Source: Paraburkholderia elongata (lineage in GTDB: Bacteria > Pseudomonadota > Gammaproteobacteria > Burkholderiales > Burkholderiaceae). From it: a DNA stretch of 32,195 nt. Position 1 is the stretch's first letter; the number at the start of each line of letters is the position of its first letter. Made by a program: the position numbers and the translations under genes. The notes under the pieces were generated by a model, which ran no database searches, was not told the origin of the DNA, and saw only the letters and a list, made by a program, of their open reading frames with translations. Location: contig NZ_WOEZ01000235.1 of the NCBI RefSeq assembly GCF_013177735.1, positions 1 to 32,195 on the forward strand, in the 5' to 3' direction. Positions 7,944 to 15,431 of the stretch are shown here, piece by piece.

Positions 7944-10465
7944 AGCTCTCCCGTAACGGTTTGTGGTGTCGGCGCCTCTGACCCGCCGTTGCTCGGGCCG
8001 TCAGGCTCTCCAATAGGCAGACTGCAATGGAACGTGGCGCCTGTGATGTGGCCGTCGGATTCGACGTTGTTGACCACCCACAGACGGCCGCGGTGCGATT
8101 CGATAATCGAACGGCAAATGTTCAGCCCCATGCCCATACCATCGGACTTGGTGCTGTAAAACGGTTCAAAGAGACGCTCGGCTGTCGCTTCGTCGACGCC
8201 CGGTCCCTGGTCGACGACGCTAATGCAGACGAACCCGCTCTCCAGTCGCACGACCACGCGAATCACGGGGTCGACCGCATTCGGGCGCGCATCGTGCATC
8301 GCTTCGACGCCGTTCTTCAGCAGGTTCACAAGCACCTGCTCGATCAGCACCGGGTCGACGTAGATTACCGGCAGGCGCGAACGCAGATCGGTCACGATGC
8401 GAATCTTGCGCTTGCGCGCTTCGAGTTCGGCGAGGCCCACGGCGTCGGCGACGATATCGGCCACGCGCGTGGCCTGGCGTTTCGGCTCGCTGCGTTTCAC
8501 GAACTCGCGAATGCGCTTGATGATCATGCCCGCCCGCACCGCCTGTTGGGCGGTTTTCTCGAGCACGGGCAGCAGATTGTCAGGCGTCGTCCGACCGGAT
8601 TTAACCAGTGCCACCGTTCCTGAGCAATAGTTATTGATCGCGGCGAGCGGCTGGTTCAGTTCGTGCGCGAGCGACGAGGCCATTTCGCCCATCGTCATCA
8701 GTCGGCTGGTGAACTGCAGCTTCTCGTCCTGTTGACGCGAGAGTTCCTGAGCCTGCTTGCGCGTGGTGATGTCGGTCGCGATCTGCATCTGCGCGAGATG
8801 GCCGTCCACCCACTGGATGTATTGGCGGCGCACTTCGAACCATTTCTGGATGCTTTGCACATAGATTTCCTGCGCATCGGCCGTGCTTTCGGTCAACGCG
8901 GCAGCGGGCAGACCCGCGTAGGTATCCACCATATCGATCGAATCGGACGACGCCTGTGCGCTATCGAACCCGCCGCCCGCCAATTCCAGATGACCGTCCG
9001 GGCGAATGCCGAAGAGGTGCCGGTAGTAGCGGTTGGCGAACAGCAGCTCGGCTTCGTCGGCGGCCAGCACGGAGACGGCGGCGTCGAGACTTTCGAGCAC
9101 GGTCGTGAAGCGTTCGTGGGCGGCGGCGAGTTCTTCGCGCGCGCGCTTCGGCTCGGTGATGTCGGTCATCGACGACATCCAGCCGGTCTGGCGGCCCGAA
9201 CTGTCGATCAGCGGCGACACATAGAGCCGCGCATGGAACAGCGAACCGTCCTTGCGGCGCACCCGCAATTCGAAACCGGAAGAGGGGGCCTTGCCGCGCA
9301 GCGTCATATCGAGCTGGCGTTGCATTTCAGGGTAGGCGTCGCGCGGCCAGTAAGCGAACGGCGCGTTCTTGCCGACCAGATCGCTTTCGTCCCAACCGGT
9401 CATGCGGCAAAAGGCCGGATTGACGTGGGTGATGCGGCCGTGCATGTCGAGCACGCGCATGCCGATCAGCACCGAGTTTTCCATTGCACGGCGAAAGAAC
9501 GCTTCGGCGTAGAGCGCCTGCTGCGCTTCGAAGCGCTGCCGCGTGTGTTTCCACAAGCTCCACAGACTCCACAACACGAAGCACGACAGGCCGGCCACCA
9601 GCCAGACCAGCGTGTTGTTGGTGAAGTTGGTCATCTGCGGGAACGCGTAGACGCGTACCGAGACGCCCTGGCCCGGCGGGTCGAGCGGCAGATCGTAGAA
9701 CATGTCGCGCGGCAGGCGCGGACGGGTCGACGTGGTGGTCAACTCGCGGTTGTTCACGTCGATGATCGAGATTTTGTATTTGGCCGACAACTCGGGCGGA
9801 ATGTCGTGCTTCAGGATCCCTTCCACCGAGAACACGGCGGCAATCGTGCCGAGGAAGTCGCGGTCGCGGTAGACCGGCGTCTGCAGCGTGATATAGCCAT
9901 TGCCGAGGTCGTCGTAGATCAGCGGCGAGTACACCTGGCGGCGCGTATTGCGTGCCTCATTGAAAGCGGCTTTGACGGCTTCGTCCATCTGCGCGTCGTT
10001 CGGCTTGGCGAGGCGCTGGCCGAACACGGGGAGTGCGGTATTGGGCCAGCGCGGCTGCTGCTGGCTCGTGTACCAGTTCATGTAGAGGATCTCGGGATGC
10101 CCCTGCATGATGTCTGTGGTGGACACCTGGAATGAATGCGGATCGGCGTGGCCGGCGACCAGATCGCGGCCGAGGGCCTGAATCTGTTCCTGCGCGCCGG
10201 TCATGGACAGGCGGATCTGCTGCTGCGCCCACGCGACATTGCGGTAGAGCGTGTCTTCCTGCTGCTGTTGTTCGCGCCGGTTCAGGCTCCACAGAATCAG
10301 GCTCATGACGACCAGGAAAACCAGGATCGAGAGCAGCGGCGTGAGCAAATAGGAGTTGGACCACCACGGTCCGTGGTGCCAGCGGGAGGACGGCGTCGAA
10401 TCCGCCGGCGAACCAGCGGTGCGCGCCGAGCGAGCGAAAAGCCGTTCGGTCAACATGCGTGGCAT
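7940..10465 (-). CDS. Membrane-bound PAS sensor histidine kinase (FixL/DctB-like)
   Basis: Residues are numbered from the ATG at 10465 (841 aa). TM1 is at about 38-61, a roughly 220-residue periplasmic sensor region (Cache-like; YSPLIYDDLGNGYITLQTPVYRD would fit) follows, and TM2 is at about 284-304. PAS1 is at about 325-437, PAS2 at about 450-568, and HisKA has His601 in LAHELNQPLAAI. HATPase_c boxes are NLLKNGVEA (714-722), DQGPGV and GMGMGL. The HELNQPLAAINNY block is typical of FixL/DctB-family kinases. PAS1 lacks an obvious FixL-type haem-ligand His in its F-helix region. The start is uncertain: ATG at 10456 and TTG at 10498 are alternatives, and none has a clear Shine-Dalgarno. The gene is coupled to the response regulator by an ATGA overlap. 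Confidence 0.92.
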   Translation of the reverse strand: MPRMLTERLFARSARTAGSPADSTPSSRWHHGPWWSNSYLLTPLLSILVFLVVMSLILWSLNRREQQQQEDTLYRNVAWAQQQIRLSMTGAQEQIQALGRDLVAGHADPHSFQVSTTDIMQGHPEILYMNWYTSQQQPRWPNTALPVFGQRLAKPNDAQMDEAVKAAFNEARNTRRQVYSPLIYDDLGNGYITLQTPVYRDRDFLGTIAAVFSVEGILKHDIPPELSAKYKISIIDVNNRELTTTSTRPRLPRDMFYDLPLDPPGQGVSVRVYAFPQMTNFTNNTLVWLVAGLSCFVLWSLWSLWKHTRQRFEAQQALYAEAFFRRAMENSVLIGMRVLDMHGRITHVNPAFCRMTGWDESDLVGKNAPFAYWPRDAYPEMQRQLDMTLRGKAPSSGFELRVRRKDGSLFHARLYVSPLIDSSGRQTGWMSSMTDITEPKRAREELAAAHERFTTVLESLDAAVSVLAADEAELLFANRYYRHLFGIRPDGHLELAGGGFDSAQASSDSIDMVDTYAGLPAAALTESTADAQEIYVQSIQKWFEVRRQYIQWVDGHLAQMQIATDITTRKQAQELSRQQDEKLQFTSRLMTMGEMASSLAHELNQPLAAINNYCSGTVALVKSGRTTPDNLLPVLEKTAQQAVRAGMIIKRIREFVKRSEPKRQATRVADIVADAVGLAELEARKRKIRIVTDLRSRLPVIYVDPVLIEQVLVNLLKNGVEAMHDARPNAVDPVIRVVVRLESGFVCISVVDQGPGVDEATAERLFEPFYSTKSDGMGMGLNICRSIIESHRGRLWVVNNVESDGHITGATFHCSLPIGEPDGPSNGGSEAPTPQTVTGEL

Positions 10466-10575
10466 TGTAGCGCAGCGAGTCACTAGCAAATGGCGCAAAA
10501 AAGCGCTGAAAGAACTGTTATTCGGCGCAAACTAGCCGACGTATCCGTCGATCGGCAGTCAAATCAGGTTGCGCC

Positions 10576-10629
10576 GCAACAATTTTTCGCATTATGAGAA
10601 TCGATCTCGTAATTCGAAAATTTTGTTGC
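10576..10629. promoter_or_regulatory. Long imperfect palindrome in the kinase/aceE divergent region
   Basis: An inner dyad of ATTATGAGA (10591-10599) and TCTCGTAAT (10605-10613), eight of nine positions matched, is centred near 10602. Outer arms around the same axis extend it: GCAACAATTTTTCG (10576-10589) and CGAAAATTTTGTTGC (10615-10629), complementary apart from a one-base insertion. The right arm overlaps the candidate aceE -35. It is probably an operator for a dimeric regulator, possibly the adjacent FixJ-type protein; the binding partner is unproven. Confidence 0.6.
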
Positions 10630-10655
10630 GCGGACGTCGGGACCCCTTTTACAAT
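10626..10655 (+). promoter_or_regulatory. Candidate aceE promoter
   Basis: A TACAAT -10 (10650-10655, five of six to consensus) has a weak TTGCGC -35 (10626-10631) at 18-bp spacing. Transcription would begin near 10662, giving a leader of about 70 nt. The weak -35, overlapped by the right arm of the palindrome, suggests a regulated promoter. Confidence 0.45.
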
Positions 10656-10731
10656 CGGCCGAAGCTGCCGCGGTCGTGCTTCGTCCGCGTCGTCTGTTCA
10701 AAGAGCGTTCCTCTATATCCAGGAGACGAGC

Positions 10732-13428
10732 ATGTCCGCTGTACCCGACGAAGTCATGAAATATGTCGCCGCTGAAAAAGACGACGATCCCCAGGAAACC
10801 GGCGAATGGCTGGAAGCGCTGGATGGCGTGATTTCTGCTGTGGGCCCCGATCGCGCTCACTACCTCATCGAGAAACAGATCGAATTCGCTCGCGTACATG
10901 GCGAACATCTGCCGTTCTCTGCAAACACCCCCTACATCAATACGATTCCTGTGTCGCGTCAGGCGCCGATTCCCGGCGACCAGGACCTCGAACACCGGAT
11001 TCGCTCGTACACGCGCTGGAACGCCATCGCCATGGTGCTGCGCGCGGGCAAGGACACGAACGTCGGCGGCCACATCGCATCGTTCGCGTCGGCCGCCACG
11101 CTGTACGACGTTGGCTACAACCATTTCTGGCACGCACCGTCGGCCGAACATGGCGGTGACCTCGTGTTCGTGCAGGGCCATTCGTCGCCGGGTGTGTACT
11201 CGCGCGCGTTCCTGCTCGGCCGTCTGACCGAGAACCAGCTCGACAACTTCCGTCAGGAAGTGGGCGGAGAGGGCATCTCGTCGTACCCACACCCTTGGCT
11301 GATGCCGGACTTCTGGCAATTCCCGACCGTCTCGATGGGCCTCGGCCCGATCATGGCGATCTACCAGGCGCGCTTCATGAAGTACCTGCAGGCGCGCGGC
11401 ATTGCGAAGACCGAAGGCCGCAAGGTCTGGGCCTTCCTCGGCGACGGCGAAACGGATGAACCGGAATCGCTCGGCGCAATCGGCATGGCCGGTCGCGAAC
11501 GCCTCGACAACCTCGTGTTCGTGATCAACTGCAATCTGCAGCGCCTGGATGGCCCGGTGCGCGGTAACGGCAAGATCATCCAGGAACTCGAAAGCGAATT
11601 CCGCGGCGCCGGCTGGAACGTCATCAAGGTCGTCTGGGGCAGCCGCTGGGATGCGCTGTTCCAACGCGACAAGTCGGGCGTGCTGATGCGCCGGATGATG
11701 GAAGTCGTGGACGGCGAATATCAGACGTACAAGTCGGAGTCCGGCGCATACGTTCGCGAGCACTTCTTCAATACGCCGGAACTGAAGGCACTGGTTGCCG
11801 ACTGGTCCGACGAAGATATCTGGAACCTGAACCGCGGCGGCCACGATCCGCACAAGATTTATGCGGCGTTCCAGGAAGCATCGAACTCGCAAGGCCAGCC
11901 GACCGTCATCCTCGCGAAGACGATCAAGGGCTACGGCATGGGCGAAGCCGGCCAGGCGATGAACATCACCCACCAGCAGAAGAAGCTGCACGTGGATCAG
12001 CTGAAGAAATTCCGCGACCAGTTCCGTCTGCCGATCCCCGACGAAGACCTCGTCAACGTGCCGTACCTCAAGTTCGAAGAAGGTTCGAAGGAACTCGAGT
12101 ACATGCGCGCTCGCCGTCAGGACCTCGGCGGCTATCTGCCGGCGCGTCGCCAGAAGGCCGAGTCGCTGCCGGTGCCGGCGCTCGACGCGTTCGAGCCACT
12201 GCTGAAGGGCACGGGCGAAGGCCGCGAGATCTCCACGACGATGGCGTTCGTGCGGATCCTGAACATCCTGCTGAAAGACAAGGCACTCGGTAAGCGCATC
12301 GTGCCGATCGTGCCGGACGAGTCGCGTACCTTCGGTATGGAAGGCCTGTTCCGCCAGATCGGTATCTGGAATCAGGAAGGCCAGAAGTACGTGCCGGAAG
12401 ATTCCGATCAACTGATGTTCTACCGCGAATCGGAAACCGGTCAGATCCTGCAGGAAGGGATCAACGAAGCCGGCGGGATGTGTGACTGGATCGCAGCTGC
12501 GACGTCGTACTCGACGCACGGCGAGATCATGATCCCGTTCTACATCTTCTACTCGATGTTCGGCTTCCAGCGTATCGGCGATCTGGCATGGGCGGCGGGC
12601 GACATGCGTTCGCGCGGCTTCCTGCTGGGCGGCACCGCTGGCCGCACCACGCTGAACGGCGAAGGTCTGCAACACGAAGACGGCCACTCGCTCTTGTGGG
12701 CGGCATCGGTACCGAACTGCATCAGCTACGACCCGACGTTCGGTTACGAACTCGCGGTCATCATGCAGGACGGTCTGCGCCGCATGGTCGCCGACCAGGA
12801 AGACGTGTACTACTACATCACGGTGATGAACGAGAACTACGAGCACCCGGCGATTCCGCAGGGCGATGCTGTAGCGGCCGACATCATCAAGGGTATGTAC
12901 TCGTTCAAGAAGGCCGACGCTGATAAGAAAGCGCCGCGCGTTCAGCTGATGGGCGCGGGCACGATCTTCAACGAAGTGATCGCCGCTGCTGATCTTCTGA
13001 AGAACGACTGGGGCGTCGCTGCCGACCTCTGGAGCGTGCCGAGCTTCACCGAACTCGCTCGCGAAGGTCACGAAGTGCAGCGCTGGAACCTGCTGCACCC
13101 GACGGAAGAGAAGAAGGTCTCGCACGTCGAGAAGCTGCTGAAGGACGCACAAGGTCCGGTCATCGCTTCGACCGACTACGTGCGCGCGCTGACCGAGCAG
13201 ATCCGCGCGTTCGTGCCGCAGAAGTTCGTCGTGCTGGGCACGGATGGCTACGGCCGTTCGGACACGCGTGAAAAGCTGCGCCACTTCTTTGAAGTCGACC
13301 GCTACTGGGTCACGGTTGCCGCGTTGAATGCACTGGCAGATGAAGGCACGATCGAGCGCAAGGTCGTCGCCGAGGCGCTCAAGAAGTACAACCTTGATCC
13401 CGCCAAACCCAACCCGATGACCGTCTAA
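10732..13428 (+). CDS. aceE: Pyruvate dehydrogenase E1 component, homodimeric type
   Basis: AceE is the thiamine-diphosphate-dependent subunit that decarboxylates pyruvate and acetylates the lipoyl groups of E2. The 898-residue protein has the TPP/Mg motif from GDGETDEPESLG to NCNLQ, the early SANTPYINTI block and WAFLGDG. Length fits the homodimeric E1 of proteobacteria (887 aa in E. coli), not the split alpha/beta form. The ATG at 10732 follows AGGAGA (10721-10726); the frame is open upstream to 10594 but that extension is not family-like. It is the first gene of aceE-aceF-lpdA and divergent from a FixLJ-type pair. Codon use is strongly C/G-ending, as for a highly expressed gene. Confidence 0.97.
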   Translation: MSAVPDEVMKYVAAEKDDDPQETGEWLEALDGVISAVGPDRAHYLIEKQIEFARVHGEHLPFSANTPYINTIPVSRQAPIPGDQDLEHRIRSYTRWNAIAMVLRAGKDTNVGGHIASFASAATLYDVGYNHFWHAPSAEHGGDLVFVQGHSSPGVYSRAFLLGRLTENQLDNFRQEVGGEGISSYPHPWLMPDFWQFPTVSMGLGPIMAIYQARFMKYLQARGIAKTEGRKVWAFLGDGETDEPESLGAIGMAGRERLDNLVFVINCNLQRLDGPVRGNGKIIQELESEFRGAGWNVIKVVWGSRWDALFQRDKSGVLMRRMMEVVDGEYQTYKSESGAYVREHFFNTPELKALVADWSDEDIWNLNRGGHDPHKIYAAFQEASNSQGQPTVILAKTIKGYGMGEAGQAMNITHQQKKLHVDQLKKFRDQFRLPIPDEDLVNVPYLKFEEGSKELEYMRARRQDLGGYLPARRQKAESLPVPALDAFEPLLKGTGEGREISTTMAFVRILNILLKDKALGKRIVPIVPDESRTFGMEGLFRQIGIWNQEGQKYVPEDSDQLMFYRESETGQILQEGINEAGGMCDWIAAATSYSTHGEIMIPFYIFYSMFGFQRIGDLAWAAGDMRSRGFLLGGTAGRTTLNGEGLQHEDGHSLLWAASVPNCISYDPTFGYELAVIMQDGLRRMVADQEDVYYYITVMNENYEHPAIPQGDAVAADIIKGMYSFKKADADKKAPRVQLMGAGTIFNEVIAAADLLKNDWGVAADLWSVPSFTELAREGHEVQRWNLLHPTEEKKVSHVEKLLKDAQGPVIASTDYVRALTEQIRAFVPQKFVVLGTDGYGRSDTREKLRHFFEVDRYWVTVAALNALADEGTIERKVVAEALKKYNLDPAKPNPMTV

Positions 13429-13460
13429 GGCATCCTTCCCCGTGTGCCACGGCGTGCGCG

Positions 13461-13485
13461 CCTGCTCCTGATCGACAGGAGCGGG
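13461..13485 (+). other. Intercistronic hairpin between aceE and aceF
   Basis: GCTCCTG (13464-13470) pairs with CAGGAGC (13476-13482) around a 5-nt loop, extended by three further pairs including one G-U. It ends 15 nt before the aceF Shine-Dalgarno AGGAGA (13501-13506). There is no T run, so it more likely sets transcript stability or the E1:E2 ratio than ends transcription. Confidence 0.5.
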
Positions 13486-13514
13486 TGGCGTGCGCGGCCC
13501 AGGAGACACTAACA

Positions 13515-15157
13515 ATGAGTCAAGCGATCGAAGTCAAGGTGCCGGACATCGGCGATTACAAGGACATTCCTGTGATCGAGGTGCTGGTGAAGGCGGGTGA
13601 CACCGTCGAGAAAGAGCAGTCGCTCGTTACGCTGGAATCCGACAAGGCGACCATGGACGTGCCGAGCTCGGCTGCCGGCGTCGTCAAGGAAGTGAGGGTC
13701 AAGGTTGGCGACAACGTGTCGGAAGGCTCGCTGATCGTCGTGCTGGATGGGGCGGGCGGTGCTGCTGCCGCGCCGGCTCCGGCGCCTGCTGCTGCACCGG
13801 CCCCCGCGCCCGCCGCTGCGCCGGCGCCTGCTGCCGCCGGTGGCGGTTTGCAAGAAGTCAAAGTGCCGGATATCGGCGACTACAAAGACATTCCCGTGAT
13901 CGAAGTCGCGGTGAAGGTCGGCGATCGCGTCGAGAAAGAGCAGTCGCTTGTGACGCTCGAATCCGACAAGGCGACCATGGACGTGCCGAGCTCGGCCGCC
14001 GGTATCGTCAAGGAATTGAAGGTCAAGGTGGGCGATACCGTGTCGGAAGGCTCGGTGATCGTCGTGGTGGAAACCGAGGCGGTGCTGCTGCGCCGGCTCC
14101 GGCGCCTGCGGCAAAACCGGCAGCGCTCGAGAAGCCGTCGGACGCTCCGGCGACTCCGTCGCCCGCTCCGGTTTCGCCGTCCGCGCTTGCACAAGCGCCG
14201 GTGATTCCGGCTGGCGAAGGCGGTGCTCGCCATGCGAGCCACGCTTCACCGTCCGTGCGCAAGTTCGCGCGCGAACTCGGTGTCGACGTGGCGCAAGTGC
14301 AGGGCACGGGTCCGAAGGGCCGTATTACGCAAGCGGACGTGACCGGCTTCATCAAGGGCGTGATGACCGGCCAGCGTGCTGCGCCGGCCGGCGCTGCCGC
14401 ACCGGCTGCCGCGGGTGGCGGCGAGTTGAATCTGCTGCCGTGGCCCAAGGTCGACTTCACCAAGTTCGGCCCGGTCGATCCGAAGCCGCTGTCGCGCATC
14501 AAGAAGATCTCGGGCGCGAATCTGCATCGCAACTGGGTCATGATTCCGCACGTCACGAACAACGACGAAGCGGACATCACCGATCTCGAAGCGCTGCGCG
14601 TGCAGTTGAACAAGGAAAACGAAAAGGCCGGCGTGAAGATCACGATGCTGGCGTTCGTGATCAAGGCGGTGGTTGCTGCGTTGAAGCAGTTCCCGACGTT
14701 CAACGCGAGCCTCGATGGCGATAACCTCGTGTTCAAGCAGTACTACCACATTGGGTTTGCTGCTGATACGCCGAATGGTCTGGTCGTGCCGGTGATTCGC
14801 GATGCGGATAAGAAGGGTTTGATCGATATCGCGAAGGAAATGGCCGAGCTTTCGAAGGCCGCGCGTGATGGCAAGCTGAAGCCGGATCAGATGCAAGGTG
14901 GGTGCTTCTCGATTTCTTCCCTGGGTGGGATTGGCGGGACTAACTTCACGCCGATTATTAATGCGCCTGAAGTTGCCATTCTTGGATTGTCGCGTGGCGC
15001 GATGAAGCCGGTTTGGGATGGTAAGCAATTTGTGCCGCGTCTGACTCTGCCGCTGTCGTTGTCGTATGACCATCGGGTGATTGATGGTGCTGCGGCGGCT
15101 CGGTTCAATGCGTATCTGGGTGCGATTCTTGCCGATTTTCGGCGTGTGATTCTTTGA
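13515..15157 (+). pseudogene. aceF: Pyruvate dehydrogenase E2 (dihydrolipoamide acetyltransferase), disrupted by a 1-base frameshift
   Basis: AceF forms the PDH core and transfers acetyl from lipoyl-lysine to CoA. The first frame encodes two lipoyl domains (ESDKATMDVP, Lys44 and Lys152) joined by an Ala-Pro linker. After Glu188 (14076-14078) it runs into an Arg-rich sequence and stops at 14202-14204. The natural continuation, GGAAAAPAPAPAAKP, is one frame back from 14078 and stays open through the E3-binding domain (HASPSVRKFARELGVD) and the catalytic domain (DHRVIDG) to 15157. Total length is one base short of 548 codons, so a G is missing near 14077-14080. This may be an assembly or sequencing error or a real mutation; aerobic dependence on PDH makes error the simpler view. 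It is preceded by AGGAGA (13501-13506). Confidence 0.9.
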
Positions 15158-15253
15158 TCTGTTGATGATTGCCTGTGGCGCGGATTGCTTTCTTTGTTGG
15201 TTGGTTATCCGCGTCTCTCTGTTGAACTTGCTTTCTTATCGGTCTATTAGTGT
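14740..15253 (+). other. T-rich, GC-depleted patch at the aceF 3' end and downstream
   Basis: From about 14740 the third-codon usage of aceF changes abruptly. Codons such as GGT, GAT, CTT, GTT and TTG replace the C-ending codons of the first two thirds of the gene, although the protein stays conserved. The bias continues through the non-coding DNA to the repeat at 15254. The change is T enrichment on the plus strand, not a general AT rise. Confidence 0.6.
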
Positions 15254-15306
15254 CGCCCCTGTGCGGGGCGGCACTTACTTTTCTTTGTCTTCCAAAGAAA
15301 AGTAAG
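15254..15306. repeat. Double-hairpin intergenic repeat between aceF and lpdA
   Basis: The first stem is CGCCCC (15254-15259) with GGGGCG (15265-15270). The second is a perfect 14-bp stem, CTTACTTTTCTTTG (15274-15287) with CAAAGAAAAGTAAG (15293-15306), with a 5-nt loop. I recognise this sequence type as a dispersed intergenic repeat of Burkholderia-group genomes, from memory and not from a search. Within the operon it may alter read-through from aceF to lpdA. Confidence 0.7.
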
Positions 15307-15431
15307 CAAAAGAAAGGCGCGTCCTTGGGCGGACGGCAAAGGATGTTTCTGTTCGCCGCGCTGCTAGCTTTTGGGCTGTTTTTGGAGCGGGTTCTTCGCC
15401 TCGTCACGATCAATAAGAGAAGGGGACACTA

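Noticed and set aside
8663..10135. 490-codon plus-strand frame across the histidine kinase gene
   Set aside because: Shadow frame opposite a kinase with all catalytic motifs.
10564..13515. 983-codon open frame antisense to aceE
   Set aside because: It is a high-GC shadow of aceE; no motif, no ribosome site, and composition rich in Arg, His and Val.
14060..14204. Programmed -1 ribosomal frameshifting as the explanation for aceF
   Set aside because: No X XXY YYZ slippery heptamer is present in the needed frame around 14070-14080 and no stimulating structure is evident; a lost G is simpler.
14201..15157. A separate gene starting at the GTG at 14201
   Set aside because: The protein begins mid-linker and is the C-terminal half of E2; there is no ribosome site before the GTG, so it is a broken half, not an independent gene.
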